Assembly (NCBI GenBank): GCA_039096225.1
Contig: JBBPEB010000025.1
Location: 579,501-643,500 of the forward strand
From: Blastocystis sp. Blastoise
Lineage: Eukaryota > Sar > Bigyra > Opalinata > Blastocystidae
Direction of reading: 5' to 3'
DNA: 64,000 nt
In this document: positions 10,311-24,700 of the stretch, one piece after another
Position numbering within the stretch: position 1 is the stretch's first letter
Layout of the letters: each line of letters opens with the position of its first letter
Notes under the pieces: generated by a model
The model's database searches: none
What the model saw: the letters and a program-made list of their open reading frames with translations, nothing else
Told to the model about the DNA's origin: nothing
Translations under genes and position numbers: made by a program

Positions 10311-13300
10311 ATGAGAATTATTATTTTGCATCTATTCTTCCTATTACTGGTTCATTTCTGTATGTGTTTTTTTTATTAAACTATAATTATCTTCTTAGGC
10401 TATTCAGATTGTTTAAATGGACAAATAGAACTTAAAATAAGAAGAGTTTTTGCGAGTACGCCACTTCAAGAATCATGGAAGATTTATGAAAATTCTGTAG
10501 TAGATCTAAACTTGATATATGAAGGGCAAGGATCAGAATCAGATGGTCAAAATAGTCAACGTACAGAAGCAACATGCGTTTCATTGGATACAACATACAT
10601 TCTTGTTTTAATAGATACGTAAGTGTTTGAATAAAAAAATGTTGAATTTATACGTTACTAGTTTCAAATCAGTTTTATTCTAATAAATCTAATTAAAATG
10701 AAATTATATATATAGAAATGGTGATGGTTGGGGTGGTTTTTCTGGTAATAAAGCTTTGATATCTCTTGAAGTTGATGGTTTTGAAATCCTGTCTACGACT
10801 CTACCATTCGAAACTGGTAATTCTAAAGGAAGACTTACACAAAAATTTATGAGTATAGTTTATAATATATATATTTCGTGATTCACTTTAAAAATCCTAT
10901 GAATAAAGTTCTTTGATACATAATATTTTATATATAGTAACGTTGCCTATATTACCTACTTCTGCAATTAAATATACCAACGGTGCTCAAACAACATCTG
11001 ATTGGACTATTCCTAGTTTTGATGATTCTGGTTGGTTAACAGGTACACCCGGTCAAATACCTGATGTCACTCAAATTACTCGTTATTATAGAACAAGTGC
11101 TACTATTACAGATTTAGATCTTTATTACGTTCTTTATCTTGGTATATATACTTCACAAGGTATTGTTGTCTATGTAAATGGAATCGAAATATTAAGATAT
11201 TATATGACCTCGTATATATATATATATATCATATTCTATATGATTAGCTACTTGTGTATGAAATAAATTATTTTATGAAAAAATATAAATATATAAATTA
11301 TTATACGACTAGTTGTTATATATATTCTCATTATTCTATTACTGTTGAATCTATAGAGATACTATAACAGCTACAACACAGGCATTGACTACTGATGAAG
11401 ACTCAAATTATAGAAAGTATATATATAAATATACATTTTTTATATTAATATTTTGATTTTTTAATATTCACTACATATTATCTTTGTATTACAATTTCTA
11501 TAAATATATTAAGCTTTATTTATTGTATTAATGATTATATATATATAGAATAAGTATTCCTGTTCGTGCTATACGTTCTACTACTTCTCCTAATCAGGTT
11601 GTAATTGCTGTCGAAATTCACGGGAAAGCGTCAGAATCAAATCGATGGGATGATACACATATATTATTATATAAACCACTCTATTCTGGTATACTGATTC
11701 ATTAATTATTTAAATATTAATTTATATATATATATATATTTAATTTGTTTTTTATTATATTTTTTTTTAAATTTCTATGTGCTAAGAAAATAACTTGAAT
11801 ATATATATATATATAGAATCTGATATTTTTAATGTTGGTGGTGATACTCTCTGTTCTCCTACTACTACAAAATGTCAGGAGAGTATAGATACAGTATCCT
11901 CGAATCAAGTTATTAATAATAATCTCGATGGTGATCCTTTTACTCTTACTGTCTCTATGCCACAATTCAGGTATATATACATATATTTATATATCTATGT
12001 TTATATTTATATTTATTTATATTTATATACATATATTTATATACATATATTTATATTTATATACATATATTTATATTTATATGTTTACATTTCTATTAAA
12101 AGCCTCAAATATACAGTACACTTAAATTATATAAATACATTATATATATATAGATTTACCTTTTTGAATCGATATTCTATAATATCCTCCGGTAATCCTG
12201 AATTGATGGATCCTTATGAATGGACTTTATATGGTTCTAACGATGGTACTCACTGGATATTTCTTGATTTTGTTACTGATGTTATATTTAGTCAACGAAA
12301 AACAGTGTATAATTATGATTTGAAATCAAATAAAAAACCATATTCGAAATATAAATGGGTTGTTAGTATGATTATTTAATAACCTTTATTATTTTATACA
12401 TTAAATATTATATAGATATATATATGTATATAATAATCTAAATGATTACTATTTTATAGGTAAAACAAATAATGATTTAGATAGTATATCTTATAGTGGA
12501 ATAAACTTTTATTCTTATGATCAAGAACTTCTTTCTTCTGGTCTTCATTATAGTAAAACATATTTCTCTTATATACAGAGAGATCATATTGAATTATCTC
12601 CAACATCAAATGGATTTATTACTTTTAGTTGTACTGATATTCCCACGGGACTGAGTATTACTAGTACTACCGGTAAGATTGTAGGTAGTCTTATAGACAA
12701 TGGAAACTATACTCTTTCTGTATCTGCTACTGATGCCCTCTCTATGACTGTATTTCAAACTACTCTTACTATTTCTATTAGTGGTATCTATATTATGTAT
12801 TTTTCACTATTATATTATTACTATTTATCTAAATAATTGTTATTTAATGTTTTTTTAAATTTATTTCATTTCTTTTTAAACTATTCTATGTTTTATTATG
12901 TATATATATATTTAAATTTTGTTTACTTTAATTAATGACATAACAATTTCTTCAGTAATATCACTAATTCTAATATATACATATATATAGATTGTTCTCA
13001 GCCTGATATGTCACGTCTTCTTATTTCTCCTGTTGTTGCTAAAGTATCTTCAGTAGTCTTTTCATTATATAATATTGAAAATGATTCTTTGTATTACACA
13101 TTTAATGAAGAAGATTATAATATAGATGGTGATTATTATATGTGTATTCCAGCAGCTCTTTATAAAATGAACATTCAAATTGAAAGAAATCTAGCTATTA
13201 CCGATCATTATTTCTTTACTGTTAATTTATTAAATACAAATAATGTACAATTTCAGTTATTAATAGTGCCTGCATTTGCTACTCGACAATATAATTATAC

Positions 13301-16300
13301 AATTAACACACAAATGAAATTATTTAGTGGAATGACCTGGAAAACATCTTATGATATTCCCGCGATTAATAGTAATACATGGATGCAGAATACATATGAT
13401 ATATCTGACTGGACAGATTATTCTTCTTATACCTCAAGTGTTGTTTCAAATCATATCCAACTCTATAGAAATACATTCACTTTAACATCTATATCAAATA
13501 TACAAGGTATTTCTTGTAGTGTCAATATTCGTTATGGAGCTATTATATATATAAATGAGGAACGTCTTCATACTTATAATTATGCAGATACAGAGCCATT
13601 AACAATTGAAAGTATACCAAGTCGGTCTGAAACCTCTTATTTTTATCATTCTTTTACTGCTCCTATTGATTGCTTAAATGCAAATGGTATAAATACAATA
13701 TCAATTGCTATTATCAGTAGTACTTCAACTCCAGTTGCTCAACAAACATTCGACTGTTTATTTGTTTTATTAGCTTCTTCTTCTGAAATGACTCGAATCT
13801 TTGACGCGTCCAGTGGAGCCAATAGAAATCACCTTGGATATCCTCCTTCAAATCTATTTGATTATGATTTTAATACTTATTGGTCTGCTGAATATATTAC
13901 TGGATCTTCAAAAGCTATTATATATATTTATATAAAGAACCAACGATATGAATATATTAATAAGTATTGCTTAGTAAGTAGTGTTATTCCTGAAAAGAAT
14001 GATCCTTTAGGTTGGAATGTACTTGGATCACAAGGTATATATACAAATCCATTAGAAAATCAATATCAAGAAACATCTACTAAAAATCTTGGCTTTCGAA
14101 ATAGTATCTATTGGGAAGAACGTGGTCAACGACGTTGTTTCTATATTACTAATAATCCTGATCAATATAATCGATATACATTTGAATTTTTAGGAATACG
14201 AAATGAAGATTCAGAAACTAGTATTGCTCTTTCACAAATAGAATTATATTTAGAGGATTTATCTCATATAAATTATCCATCCTTTGCTTTTACTAGAACT
14301 AATATTCAAGCTATAAAATCATTAGTATTTCCTACAATATATTGTACTTCTCCTTATTATCAGAATTTCACAATTACTCCTCGTCTTCCTACTACCTTAT
14401 CTATGGATAGTTCTAATGGTTATATAACAGGTATACCTTTAACTACACAAGAAAGAGTTACATATACTGTATATGCATATAGATTAAATGGATCTATTGC
14501 TTCTACTTATATTTCTATTACTATTAGTGATTGTATATCTCCTAATATATATATTACTATGGCAATATTCTTAGATGGAGAAACATCAGAACAAGGATGG
14601 TCTTTTGAAAATGCATTAACACATGATATTGTTGCAAATCGTAATGGAGGATTAGCAGAAACAGTAGAAACCTTTTATTATTGTATTCCACGTGCGTTAT
14701 ATACAATGACATTACGTCATACATCAACAAGTGGTTGGGGTAATGGATATTTCCGAGTAATTGGCCAATCAAATATGGTTTTATATACAGGAACATTACC
14801 ACGTGGATTAACAACACAATCATTTTCTGTGAATTTACATTATTTATTTATTCCTACATTAGATTCATGGACATTTGCTTTAGATGTACGTAATATTGAT
14901 AGTGATTGGATACAACCAAGTTATAATAAACAAGAAGGATGGCAAAATGGATCTCTTCCAGATCGTATTAACTCACTTACTCAATTCTATAGAACTAAAT
15001 TTGCTGTTGCTATTAATGATCCTCAATTTGCAGGTTTAGAATTTATGGTTATTGCTGTAGCAGGTATGGTAGTATATGTTAATGGTCACATGGTATATCA
15101 CGTGCGAATGCCAGCGGATGAATCATGGACGATTACAACACAAGCAACAAATGCTCTATCATCCGCTGTACAACATTATATAACTGTTAGTATAGAAGAG
15201 AATGAATTAACAGCTACAGGAAATGTTTTTGCTGTAGAAATCCATCAAACAGATGTTGGTGAAGAAGGTAATTGTTTTAATGGTCATATTCGATATGTAT
15301 ATGATTGGGAATATCGTGTAATAAATGGTGTAGCAAGTAGTGATATTCTTGTAGAAGGAGATTATGGTATAGATAAGTTATTTGATAATAATTATATTAC
15401 TAAGACAGTTAGTGGAAGTCGATGTGCACGTGCTCAGTACAAATGGTGGTATAGTGATAATCGAGTAGATTTCGTAACAGGATACAAATTAACTAATGGT
15501 GATAATTGTAATCAGAATCATCCTTCAGGTTGGAGAGTTGAAGCAAGTAATGATAATACACATTGGGATATACTTCATAGAGTACATAATGTAACATGGG
15601 ATAGTTATACACAAACAAAACAATATTCTATTGTTACTAATAAATCATATAAGATGTATCAATTATATATTTTAGAATGTAAAAATGATCCATTACCTGA
15701 TTCACAAATGGAATCATGTGATCCTGGAATACAATTAAGTGAATTTGAATTATTTAGTCATCGAGTAGAAGCTTCTTGTGATCAATTAGATTCTTTTGTT
15801 GCTGTTATTAATAATACTTATAGTTATAGTGATTGTAATCATTGTTATCAAGGATATAGACGTCGATTCTGCTTAAATGGAGTATTTCAAGATATTGAAA
15901 CTTTCTGTACACTCGCTGAACCCTCTATATTAACATATCCACTTACAGATAATGTTATTTATATTAATATGCCTAATGAGATAGGACCTCCTAGTACTGA
16001 TGCTTGTGAAATGACTTATAATATTACAGAAGGTCTACCTACAGGATTCAGCTTAGATTATTCAACAGGAAAGATTAGTGGTACTTCAGAATATCCATTC
16101 CCTCGTACATCTTTCACTGTTTGTGGTACAAATATAAAAGGATCTATTTGTACTACTATTACTATTCAATTAAAAGAAGGTATTTGTGCTGCAGAACCTG
16201 GTTGGCCAAGTATTAAAAATGGAGGTACTTATAGTATTGCTTGTGAAAACCCTCTTTTATATTCAGGTAGTATTGTACGTTCTTGTACGGTTAAGAATGG

Positions 16301-18340
16301 AACTGTTATGTGGACAGAAGCACAAATCGAATGTTATTTACGTACTCCTACAATTAGTTATTCTCCTTCTTCTTATGAATTAACATATAATCAGAGAATC
16401 GAATCAATATATCCTATAGTGAATGGTAATAATATTACTTCCTATACTATACAACCTGATTTACTATCTGGATTAGCTATTGATCCTGATACAGGTGTAA
16501 TCTCCGGTACTCCTAATGTATATGGTTCTACTACTTATACTATTATTCTTAATTGGATTGGAGGAATGGTTACTACTACTCTTTCTCTTATTGTATATTC
16601 AGGATCGACTTGTTTAAGTGAAGACAATTGGTTACAAACTAAAACTGGATATACTTGTCACATTCCATGTGAGAATCCATTATTATACTCTGGAAGTATG
16701 TCACGTTCATGCACAGGTTCAGGAACATGGTCATCTATAGTTAATGGATGTGTATTAGGAAAACCAATAATAAAATATGAACGAGATATTAATGCTTATA
16801 CTGGTTATCAAATTCCAAAATTAAAAGCTTTTATTGTTGCTGAAGATGGATATACTGTTTCTATATCTCCTTATTTTAATCATACATTATATTTCAATCA
16901 AATGACTGGAGATATTTCAGGTACAACTTCTTCTTTAGTAGATCAATCTTATACTCTTTCTGTAAGTAATAGTGCAGGTAGTAGTAATGCAATAGTACAT
17001 ATAAAGTTGATAGAACCACGTTGTCCAAGAGATGGTTTATGGGAATCTGCTAGAAGTGGAGAAAGTAAATATATTAATTGTGATGATCAAGTGAATTATT
17101 CTGGATATAAATCCAGATATTGTCATTTTATTACTCAACCAATATGGAATGATGTTGTAGATAATTGTGTTCTTAATATACCCACTATTCGATTTAGTCA
17201 AACTTCTTATAAGATTTATAAGAATTTAAATATATCTCCAATAACTCCTATTGTTACTGGTTTACAAATAACTCGTTTTTATTTAGATCGTGATATAGTA
17301 ACAAATTTAATAGTAAATGCAACTAGTGGTACTATTACTGGGTCTGCTTCTAAAGATGGTAAATATGAATATAAAATGTTTGTATCCAATCCAACAGGGT
17401 CTAGTTCTGCTACATTTAACCTTGAAATTGTTACTTTAAAATGTGATGTTTCAGGAACATGGGCTGCAACAGATATTAATAGTTATCGATATGCTTCTTG
17501 TCCTGATGGATTATTTGGATCGAAGAAACGATACTGTTTATATGATGGATCATTAGCTACATGGCAAGATGAAAATTTTGATGGTTGTTATAATCAACAA
17601 GAAAAAGGATCTATTGGATTTGGACAATTATTAATTTCTTTCCCTATTATTGTATATAGTTGTTGTTTATTTATTATTTTTTATTAATTAGTTTTATATA
17701 TTTATATAATTATTTTTTTTTATATACTATAATTTATATATATATAATATATATATTTTTTAACTATAACATATAAATATATATATTTTTTAACTATAAC
17801 ATATAATATAACATATAACATATAATATATAATATTCTTTTGTTTTAGGTTGTTGGTTTGAAAGAAGCTCAGATGGCTAGTCCTGCTTCCTTAGAAATAT
17901 ATAGATTGACTCTTTTTGAGTTAGTAAAGAATTATATTGCTTCCAATACAGATCTATATATATCTTCTATTCAAACTCAATTGTCTATTGATAATAATGA
18001 AATAGTTGTATATACATCTATGGTCGTCCCCCGTTCTTATAATAATGAAGTTATTGATATTATTACAAGTAAAGTTACAAGTGGTGAATTATTAAGTATT
18101 TTAATAAGTACTGGAGATACACGTTTAGTGTCTATTGATGACATTCAATTAAATAAGGATGCAATCACTACAAAAGATCTTATGATCTATGTATATATAG
18201 CTATTACTGTAGTTGTCATCATTATTATTGGTATCATTATTGGTATTCTCTTATATAAGCGAGCTACAAGAGTACAAATAGTAAGAAAAGTGAATGTTGT
18301 AAAGTTCTTTGATGGAGATAACAACTATGCTTTCAATTAA
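10311..18340 (+). CDS. Giant type I membrane protein A: DGWG, discoidin-like, putative-Ig and Cys-rich modules
   Basis: Eleven exons (10311-10359, 10399-10618, 10716-10852, 10938-11211, 11357-11416, 11549-11688, 11817-11970, 12154-12365, 12460-12783, 12991-17651, 17849-18340) join in frame to 2240 residues. Order: hydrophobic signal peptide (MRIIILHLFFLLLVHF), a DTNGDGWGG beta-sandwich motif, repeated galactose-binding-like units (...W..PSFDDSGW... then YYRT), F5/8-type-C/discoidin-like units (WTLYGSNDGTHW, WRVEASNDNTHWD), He_PIG-like units (DLLSGLAIDPDTGVISGTP) alternating with Cys-rich modules, a juxtamembrane domain, one membrane helix near the C-terminus (YIAITVVVIIIIGIIIGILL) and a short basic tail. 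It is probably an adhesion or glycan-binding surface receptor. It is paralogous to the gene at 26250 but has five extra introns, and later DGWG motifs are degenerate (SGWGNGYF). The ligand is unknown. Confidence 0.88.
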
Positions 18341-19852
18341 TCTTTTTTCATCTCTATTTTATTGGATACTATTCAATATAGTATTATCATTTATTTATAT
18401 CTTTTTATTTTATCCTCATTTATTTTTGTAGATATTTATATATTATTATGAATACTATGTATCTATCATATTCTATATTTTATATCTATTCTCTTCTTTT
18501 CGTATATGTTTTCAAATCAATTTTTTTTTAAATTTTATTGTATTCTATTTTTATTATATATTCTTCTTTTCTATTCTAAACAAGTATCTACTATTCAAAC
18601 TCAATATATATCTTTTTTTTATTCATATTAATAATTATATTCTATATACTTTTTGTATCTGTATATTTTAATGTTTTTTAAAAACGAAATCTTTTTTATT
18701 TTAATATATTTCTTTTGCCTCTTTGTTACCCATACCTTAAATGTCTTTCTATACTTATTGTTCCTATTTGATTTGTTTTCATTTTTCAGTTTTCTATAAT
18801 ATATATATATATATTGAGGTTCTTTCTTATTTATTACATATCTAATTTCTACTCTTATTTTATAGGCATATTTATATATATATATCGTTTTTTTACGTAT
18901 ATGTTGTTAATAATTCTTTTCATATGCGTTTTTTTCTCTTTTTCTATATAACACTCTAGATCTATTGGTTTGCTAATAGTATTTTTCAATGTTTTTCTAT
19001 TCATATTATTGTTTTGTTCAGTACTATGCTATTTTTTCATGAACAAGCTTTAAAAAATATTTTTATTAAATGTATTCAACTAAGACTTTTATAAAGTAGT
19101 GAATAAAAGTAGGATTCTAAAAAAAGGATTATTATAATAAATAAATTATTAAACTATTCATTTTGACTTGTTTTCCCATTTTTTAAATATGGAATAATAC
19201 TGGTACATTGTCTCTTGGCTATCTCCATTGTTTTATCACATATTTATATTAAAAACAAATGAGAAACTACGAATTTGTTTCTCAAGCTATATAATCTATT
19301 TCTTGGGTTATTGAAGCATGATATATGATCTTATTTAGCAACAGTACATTGATCAACAAGGAGATTAAAAAAGAATGCTCCAAATTGTGTTAAATGAAAC
19401 AGAGAATTCGAAACAATTCTCTGTTCAGTTTAGAGTACCGGATAATACAACGCTATATTCTATATATAAAACCGACAGAATATTTAGAAGACTTATACTA
19501 ACAGCAAATAGAGAGAAAAAAGAGAATATTAGATTTATTTTCGCCACTTTGATGCGTCATCAGTGACAAATGAAATGAATTTCCAGTTTCTCCATAAATT
19601 GAGATTGCTGAAACACATTTTATGACACATATAAATAAAAGAGAGTTATCATGATGATGCAGAAGATCACAATTCATAAACCAATAATAAACAACGAAAA
19701 GAAATCATAGAAGTATGTCTAAGATGTTCGACCACTATTGTCGAAGAATAAGTCAGTAAGGGAAGATCTCGTTAGGGTTTTCTTTTATATTTTTTTGAAT
19801 TCTTTCATTGAATTATAATTCATATTTTTTTTGTTATTAATCAAAGAAATAA
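18341..19852. other. Intergenic region upstream of legumain
   Basis: About 1.5 kb, T-rich on the plus strand in its first half. The part near legumain holds a hairpin (19398-19425), a CGTCA motif (19555-19559, in GATGCGTCATC) and a CCAAT box (19681-19685). A 63-codon frame at 19375-19566 has no recognisable features and overlaps the hairpin, so I do not call it a gene. Confidence 0.5.
19398..19425. repeat. Perfect 11-bp hairpin
   Basis: AACAGAGAATT and AATTCTCTGTT face each other across a six-base loop (CGAAAC). It lies about 430 bases upstream of the legumain start, and its role is unknown. Confidence 0.7.
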
Positions 19853-21073
19853 ATGAAGATTTGTGTATTGTTACTGTTAGTATTAAGTCTTAACATCGCT
19901 TTTGCTGATAAATGGGCTGTTTTAGTTGCTGGTTCCGAAGGCTACTGGAACTACAGACACCAAGCTGATATCGCGCACGCCTATCGTATCCTTATTAACA
20001 ACGGTTATAAACCTGAACACGTTATTGTTTTTGCTAATAATGATGTTCCTACATCTGAAGATAATCCCATTCCTGGTACTCTTTACAATAAGCCTGGTAA
20101 TAATTCAATCAATTACAATGAAGATTATGTCGTTGATTATCAAGGAAAAGATGTTAATACTGCCAATTATATTAAAGTATTGACTGGTGATGAATCTGCT
20201 GGAGGTAAAGTCTTAAAATCTACTGAAGAAGATACTATTTTCCTTGTATATTCTGATCATGGTGGTCCAGAAGTCGTTGGTTTCGTAAATGATAATTTAT
20301 TACGTGAAGATTTAGAAGGAGCCTTTAAGGTTATGAAGGAAAAGAAAATGTTTAAGAAGATTGTTTATTATTTAGAAGCTTGTTATTCAGGTACTATGTT
20401 TAATGACTCACCTACTGATTCCGGTATTTATGCTTTAACTGCTGCTAATACTGATGAATCTTCTTGGGGTTATTATTGTAGTGATGCTGTTGTTAATGGA
20501 GTTGAATTTGATACTTGTCTTGGTGATGAATTCTCTATTCAATGGATGGAAAACGTTGATGAAGGTGATCTTACTCAGACTTTCAAGGAACATGCTGAAT
20601 TAATTACTGCTAAAACATTAAGATCTCATGTATCTCGTTATGGTGATTTATCTTTTGAAAATCTTCCCATTTCTGAAGTTATTACTGGTGATCTTGCTAC
20701 TGTCAAGAATGGTAAGAAGATTGCTCAAGAAAAGATTGAAGGTGTTCGTGGTGATATTTACTTAAATAAACTTAATTATCTTAGACGTAAGATGGAAAAA
20801 TCTAATGATTCTCAAGCTGAAAAGGAATACAATCACGAATTAGAACTTATTCAAAAGATTGATACTTATTTTGGTACTCTTAAAACATCTTTTAAGAATA
20901 TTCAAAAAATATCTTTCTCTCCTTTCAGAGGCCATCTTAAGAACACAAAGTGCTATAGACAAAGTATTGATGAAGTTAACAATAAATTTGAACATAGCGA
21001 TTATTTATTCAAATATTATGAAGTTTTATATCTTGCTTGCAATGAATATTCTGATGCCTATCTCTACTTATAA
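19853..21073 (+). CDS. Legumain-type asparaginyl endopeptidase (peptidase family C13)
   Basis: Intronless gene of 406 residues with a clear signal peptide (MKICVLLLLVLSLNIAFA), so the enzyme enters the secretory/lysosomal route. The mature N-terminus DKWAVLVAGSEGYWNYRHQAD is typical of C13. The catalytic pair is present: His136 in YSDHGGPEVVGF and Cys177 in YLEACYSGTMF. A helical C-terminal region after about residue 290 corresponds to the legumain prodomain, which is removed on acid activation in known members. Length and the absence of a C-terminal membrane helix favour legumain over the GPI-transamidase subunit GPI8. A putative N-glycosylation site (NNS) lies near residue 84. It sits alone between the two receptor/SDHA units and uses a high-bias codon set (GGT, GCT, GAA), suggesting strong expression. 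Confidence 0.95.
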   Translation: MKICVLLLLVLSLNIAFADKWAVLVAGSEGYWNYRHQADIAHAYRILINNGYKPEHVIVFANNDVPTSEDNPIPGTLYNKPGNNSINYNEDYVVDYQGKDVNTANYIKVLTGDESAGGKVLKSTEEDTIFLVYSDHGGPEVVGFVNDNLLREDLEGAFKVMKEKKMFKKIVYYLEACYSGTMFNDSPTDSGIYALTAANTDESSWGYYCSDAVVNGVEFDTCLGDEFSIQWMENVDEGDLTQTFKEHAELITAKTLRSHVSRYGDLSFENLPISEVITGDLATVKNGKKIAQEKIEGVRGDIYLNKLNYLRRKMEKSNDSQAEKEYNHELELIQKIDTYFGTLKTSFKNIQKISFSPFRGHLKNTKCYRQSIDEVNNKFEHSDYLFKYYEVLYLACNEYSDAYLYL

Positions 21074-21734
21074 ATATATAAAGAATTGTCCACTATTTAT
21101 CTAGAAATAATTTTTAAATTATTCTTTAGTAAAAAATTGTTTTGTTTGTAATTAATTAATTTAAACAATTTATAAATATGCACAAAAAACACTTTTAGAT
21201 ATTTTAAATATTTTTAGCACAAATTACATATATAGAAAAGAAATGAAGAATATACAAAGTACTCAAAAAGTGTAATTAGTGAATAAAATGCAGTTTTACT
21301 TATCTAATAAAAAGGGATGATACAAAATTTATAAGGTTATGATACATAGCATAATTTATATCATTATTAGCCGATTTTACAAATAAAGAAACAAGAATCA
21401 TCCACAATACTTAATAGATTCATTAAATTATAATTAATGCTGCAAATAAATGTAAAAATAAAAGACATAGCATTCGAATAAACTTATAAATATATATATA
21501 ACTTCAATAATGAAAACTATAATAAGCATTTCTATAAAATAACGACTATGAAGATGTTCTATATCGAATTATATAATATAAGGTAAAGAATTGTGCCATT
21601 AATTATACTTTCGTCATACGCAAATACAATTAACTAAAATACTTTCAAAAATTATACACTGATATAGATTCAATACATCTTTCATAATGCAGATAAACTA
21701 ATAATTTATTCATCTATCAAAAAAATACAAAAAC
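21074..21734. other. Intergenic region between legumain and inverted-repeat arm 2
   Basis: About 660 bases of unique A+T-rich DNA leading into the purine-rich inner edge of arm 2. No gene, RNA or notable repeat is seen. Confidence 0.45.
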
Positions 21735-24700
21735 TACAAAAAAAAAATTAAGAATAAAAAATAAATATTTAGATAAAAAATAATTGTGGAAAAAGGGAAA
21801 AGAATGATCGAAAAAATAATAATAATAAAAAAAAAAGAGTAAATGGAAGAGAAAATAAAGAATCGTGGAAAATAAGAAAGAGAATGAAAAGAAAAGAAAA
21901 ATAATAATGGGAATAAAAAGGATAATAAAAAGGAATACAAAAAAAGAGTAGATAAAAATATATGATAATCAAAGATAAATAATAGATGACTATACATAAA
22001 ATTGAAAGTGAAGTGTATTTGTTTGTTTGGTTCTTTTACAAATCATTATACTTTTTGTCACTTGAAAGCATTTTGCAATATTATATAAAGTATATATATA
22101 GAAAATGAATAATATAAAATAAATTGTATAGTATGCTTGCAAATCTCCGTTCAGTCTCAAAGGCATCTAGCATTTTTGTTCGTGCCTATTCTTCTACTCT
22201 TCCTTGTTCTAAGGTTATTGGTTCTACTTCTGATGCTAAAATAACTAAAGATTTATCTCAAGCTTATCCTATAGGTAGATAGATTATATAAAAAGATTTT
22301 TTTTTTTTTTTAATTTAATTTATTTATTTTTTTTATTTTTAATATTAATATTTATTTTATTAATAATTAATTAATTATATAAAATAAAAAATTTATTAGA
22401 ATAAATAATTTTATTAAAATAAATAATAAAATATAATAAATATATATATAGTTGATCACGAATATGATTGTGTTGTTGTAGGTGCTGGTGGTGCTGGTCT
22501 TCGTGCTGCTATGGGTCTTTCTGAAAATGGTTTTAAAACAGCTGTTATTTCAAAATTATTCCCTACTCGTTCTCATACTGTAGCTGCTCAAGGTGGTGTT
22601 AATGCTGCTTTAGGTAATATGCATGCTGATGATTGGAGATGGCATTTTTATGATACTGTAAAAGGTTCTGATTGGTTAGGTGATCAAGATGCTATTCATT
22701 ATATGTGTCGTGAAGCTCCTCGTGCTGTTCGTGAATTAGAACATTATGGTCTTCCTTTCTCTAGATGTGAAAATGGTAAGATTTATCAAAGAGCTTTTGG
22801 TGGTCAAGTATATATATATATATATATATAATTTTTTATTTTTATTTATAATGAGACAAATCAATAAAATAATTTCTAATAAATAATATATTTTATTATT
22901 TTAATAATAATATATATATATAAAATAAATAAATAAATAAATATAATTAGAATATAATAAAAATATTAAATAAGCGTATTATATATATAAAATAATAATA
23001 TTATATAATCAAGTATTTAATAAATAATAATAATTAATATTTATAGACTAAAGAATTTGGTGAAGGTGGTCAAGCTTATAGAACAGCTGCTGCTGCTGAT
23101 CGTACTGGACATGCTATGCTTCATACTTTATATGGTAGATCTCTTGCTTATAATACATCTTATTTTATTGAATATCATGCTCTTGATTTAATTATGAATG
23201 GTGATGAATGTGTTGGTGTTATGGCTTTATGTTTAGAAGATGGTTCTATTCATCGTTTCCATTGTAATAATACAATAATTGCTACTGGTGGTTATGGTCG
23301 TTGTTATTTCTCTGCTACTTCTGCTCATACATGTACTGGTGATGGTACTGCTATGGCTATGAGAGCTGGTATTCCTATTGAAGATCCTGAATTTGTTCAA
23401 TTCCATCCTACTGGTATTTATGGTGTTGGTTGTCTTATGACTGAAGGTTGTAGAGGTGAAGGTGGTGTATTAAGAAATTCTGAAGGTGAACGTTTTATGG
23501 AAAGATATGCTCCTACTGCTAAAGATTTAGCTTGTCGTGATGTTGTATCTCGTGCTATGACAATGGAAATTAGAGCTGGACGTGGTGTTGGTCCTCTTAA
23601 AGATCATATTTATCTTCATTTAGATCATCTTCCTGCTGATCTTCTTCATGAACGTCTTCCTGGTATTTCAGAAACTGCTGGTATTTTTGCTGGTGTTGAT
23701 GTTACTAAAGAACCTGTACCTGTTTTACCTACTGTACATTATAATATGGGTGGTTTACCAACAAATTATACTGCTGAAGTATTAAAACCAAGTGAAGAAG
23801 ATACTGAAAAAGTAGTAAAAGGTTTATTTGCTGCTGGTGAAGCTGGTTGTTCATCTGTACATGGTGCTAATAGATTAGGTGCTAATTCACTTCTTGATAT
23901 TGTTGTATTTGGTCGTGCTGCTGCTAATAGAATTACAGAAATTAGTAAACCTGGTCAAGCTAAAACACCTCTTCCTAATGATGCTGGTAAATCTTGTTTA
24001 GAAAATCTTGATAGACTTCGTTATGCTAATGGTCATATTCCTACTGCTGAACTTAGATTAAAGATGCAAAGAACTATGCAAGATTATGCTGCTGTATTTA
24101 GAACTGAAGAAACTTTACAAGAAGGTTGTAAGAAGATGAATGAAGTTGTTAGTCTTCTTAAGGATGTTAAGACTAGTGATCGTTCTATGGTTTGGAATAC
24201 TGATCTTGTTGAAACATTAGAATTACAAAATTTAATGGCTCAAGCTCATACTACTATGATTTCTGCTGAAGCTCGTAAAGAATCTCGTGGTGCTCATGCT
24301 CGTGAAGATTATTCTGAACGTGATGATAAGAATTGGTTAAAACATACTGTTGCTTATTATGATGATTCTTTATTTGGTACTGGTAAAACTACACTTATGT
24401 ATAGACCTGTTCATATGAATACTCTTGATGAATCTGAAGTTGCTCCTATTCCTCCTAAGAAACGTGTTTATTAAAAAAATATATATTTTTTTTTATATTT
24501 TAATATAAATAATTATAATTCATCGTATTCTTATTCTTCTTCTTCTTCTTTTTTTGGTAATTCTATAATAAATCAATTATTATAATATATATATAATATA
24601 TATTCTTTTATTTTTAATAATAATAAATAAATCCTTAATTCTTTAAAAAATATTTAAAAAAAATATTTTTTGTTTTGTTTTTTTAATTTAATAACAAACG

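Noticed and set aside
19375-19566. 63-codon open frame upstream of legumain
   Set aside because: No recognisable motif, it overlaps a hairpin, and frames this long arise easily in unique A+T-rich DNA.
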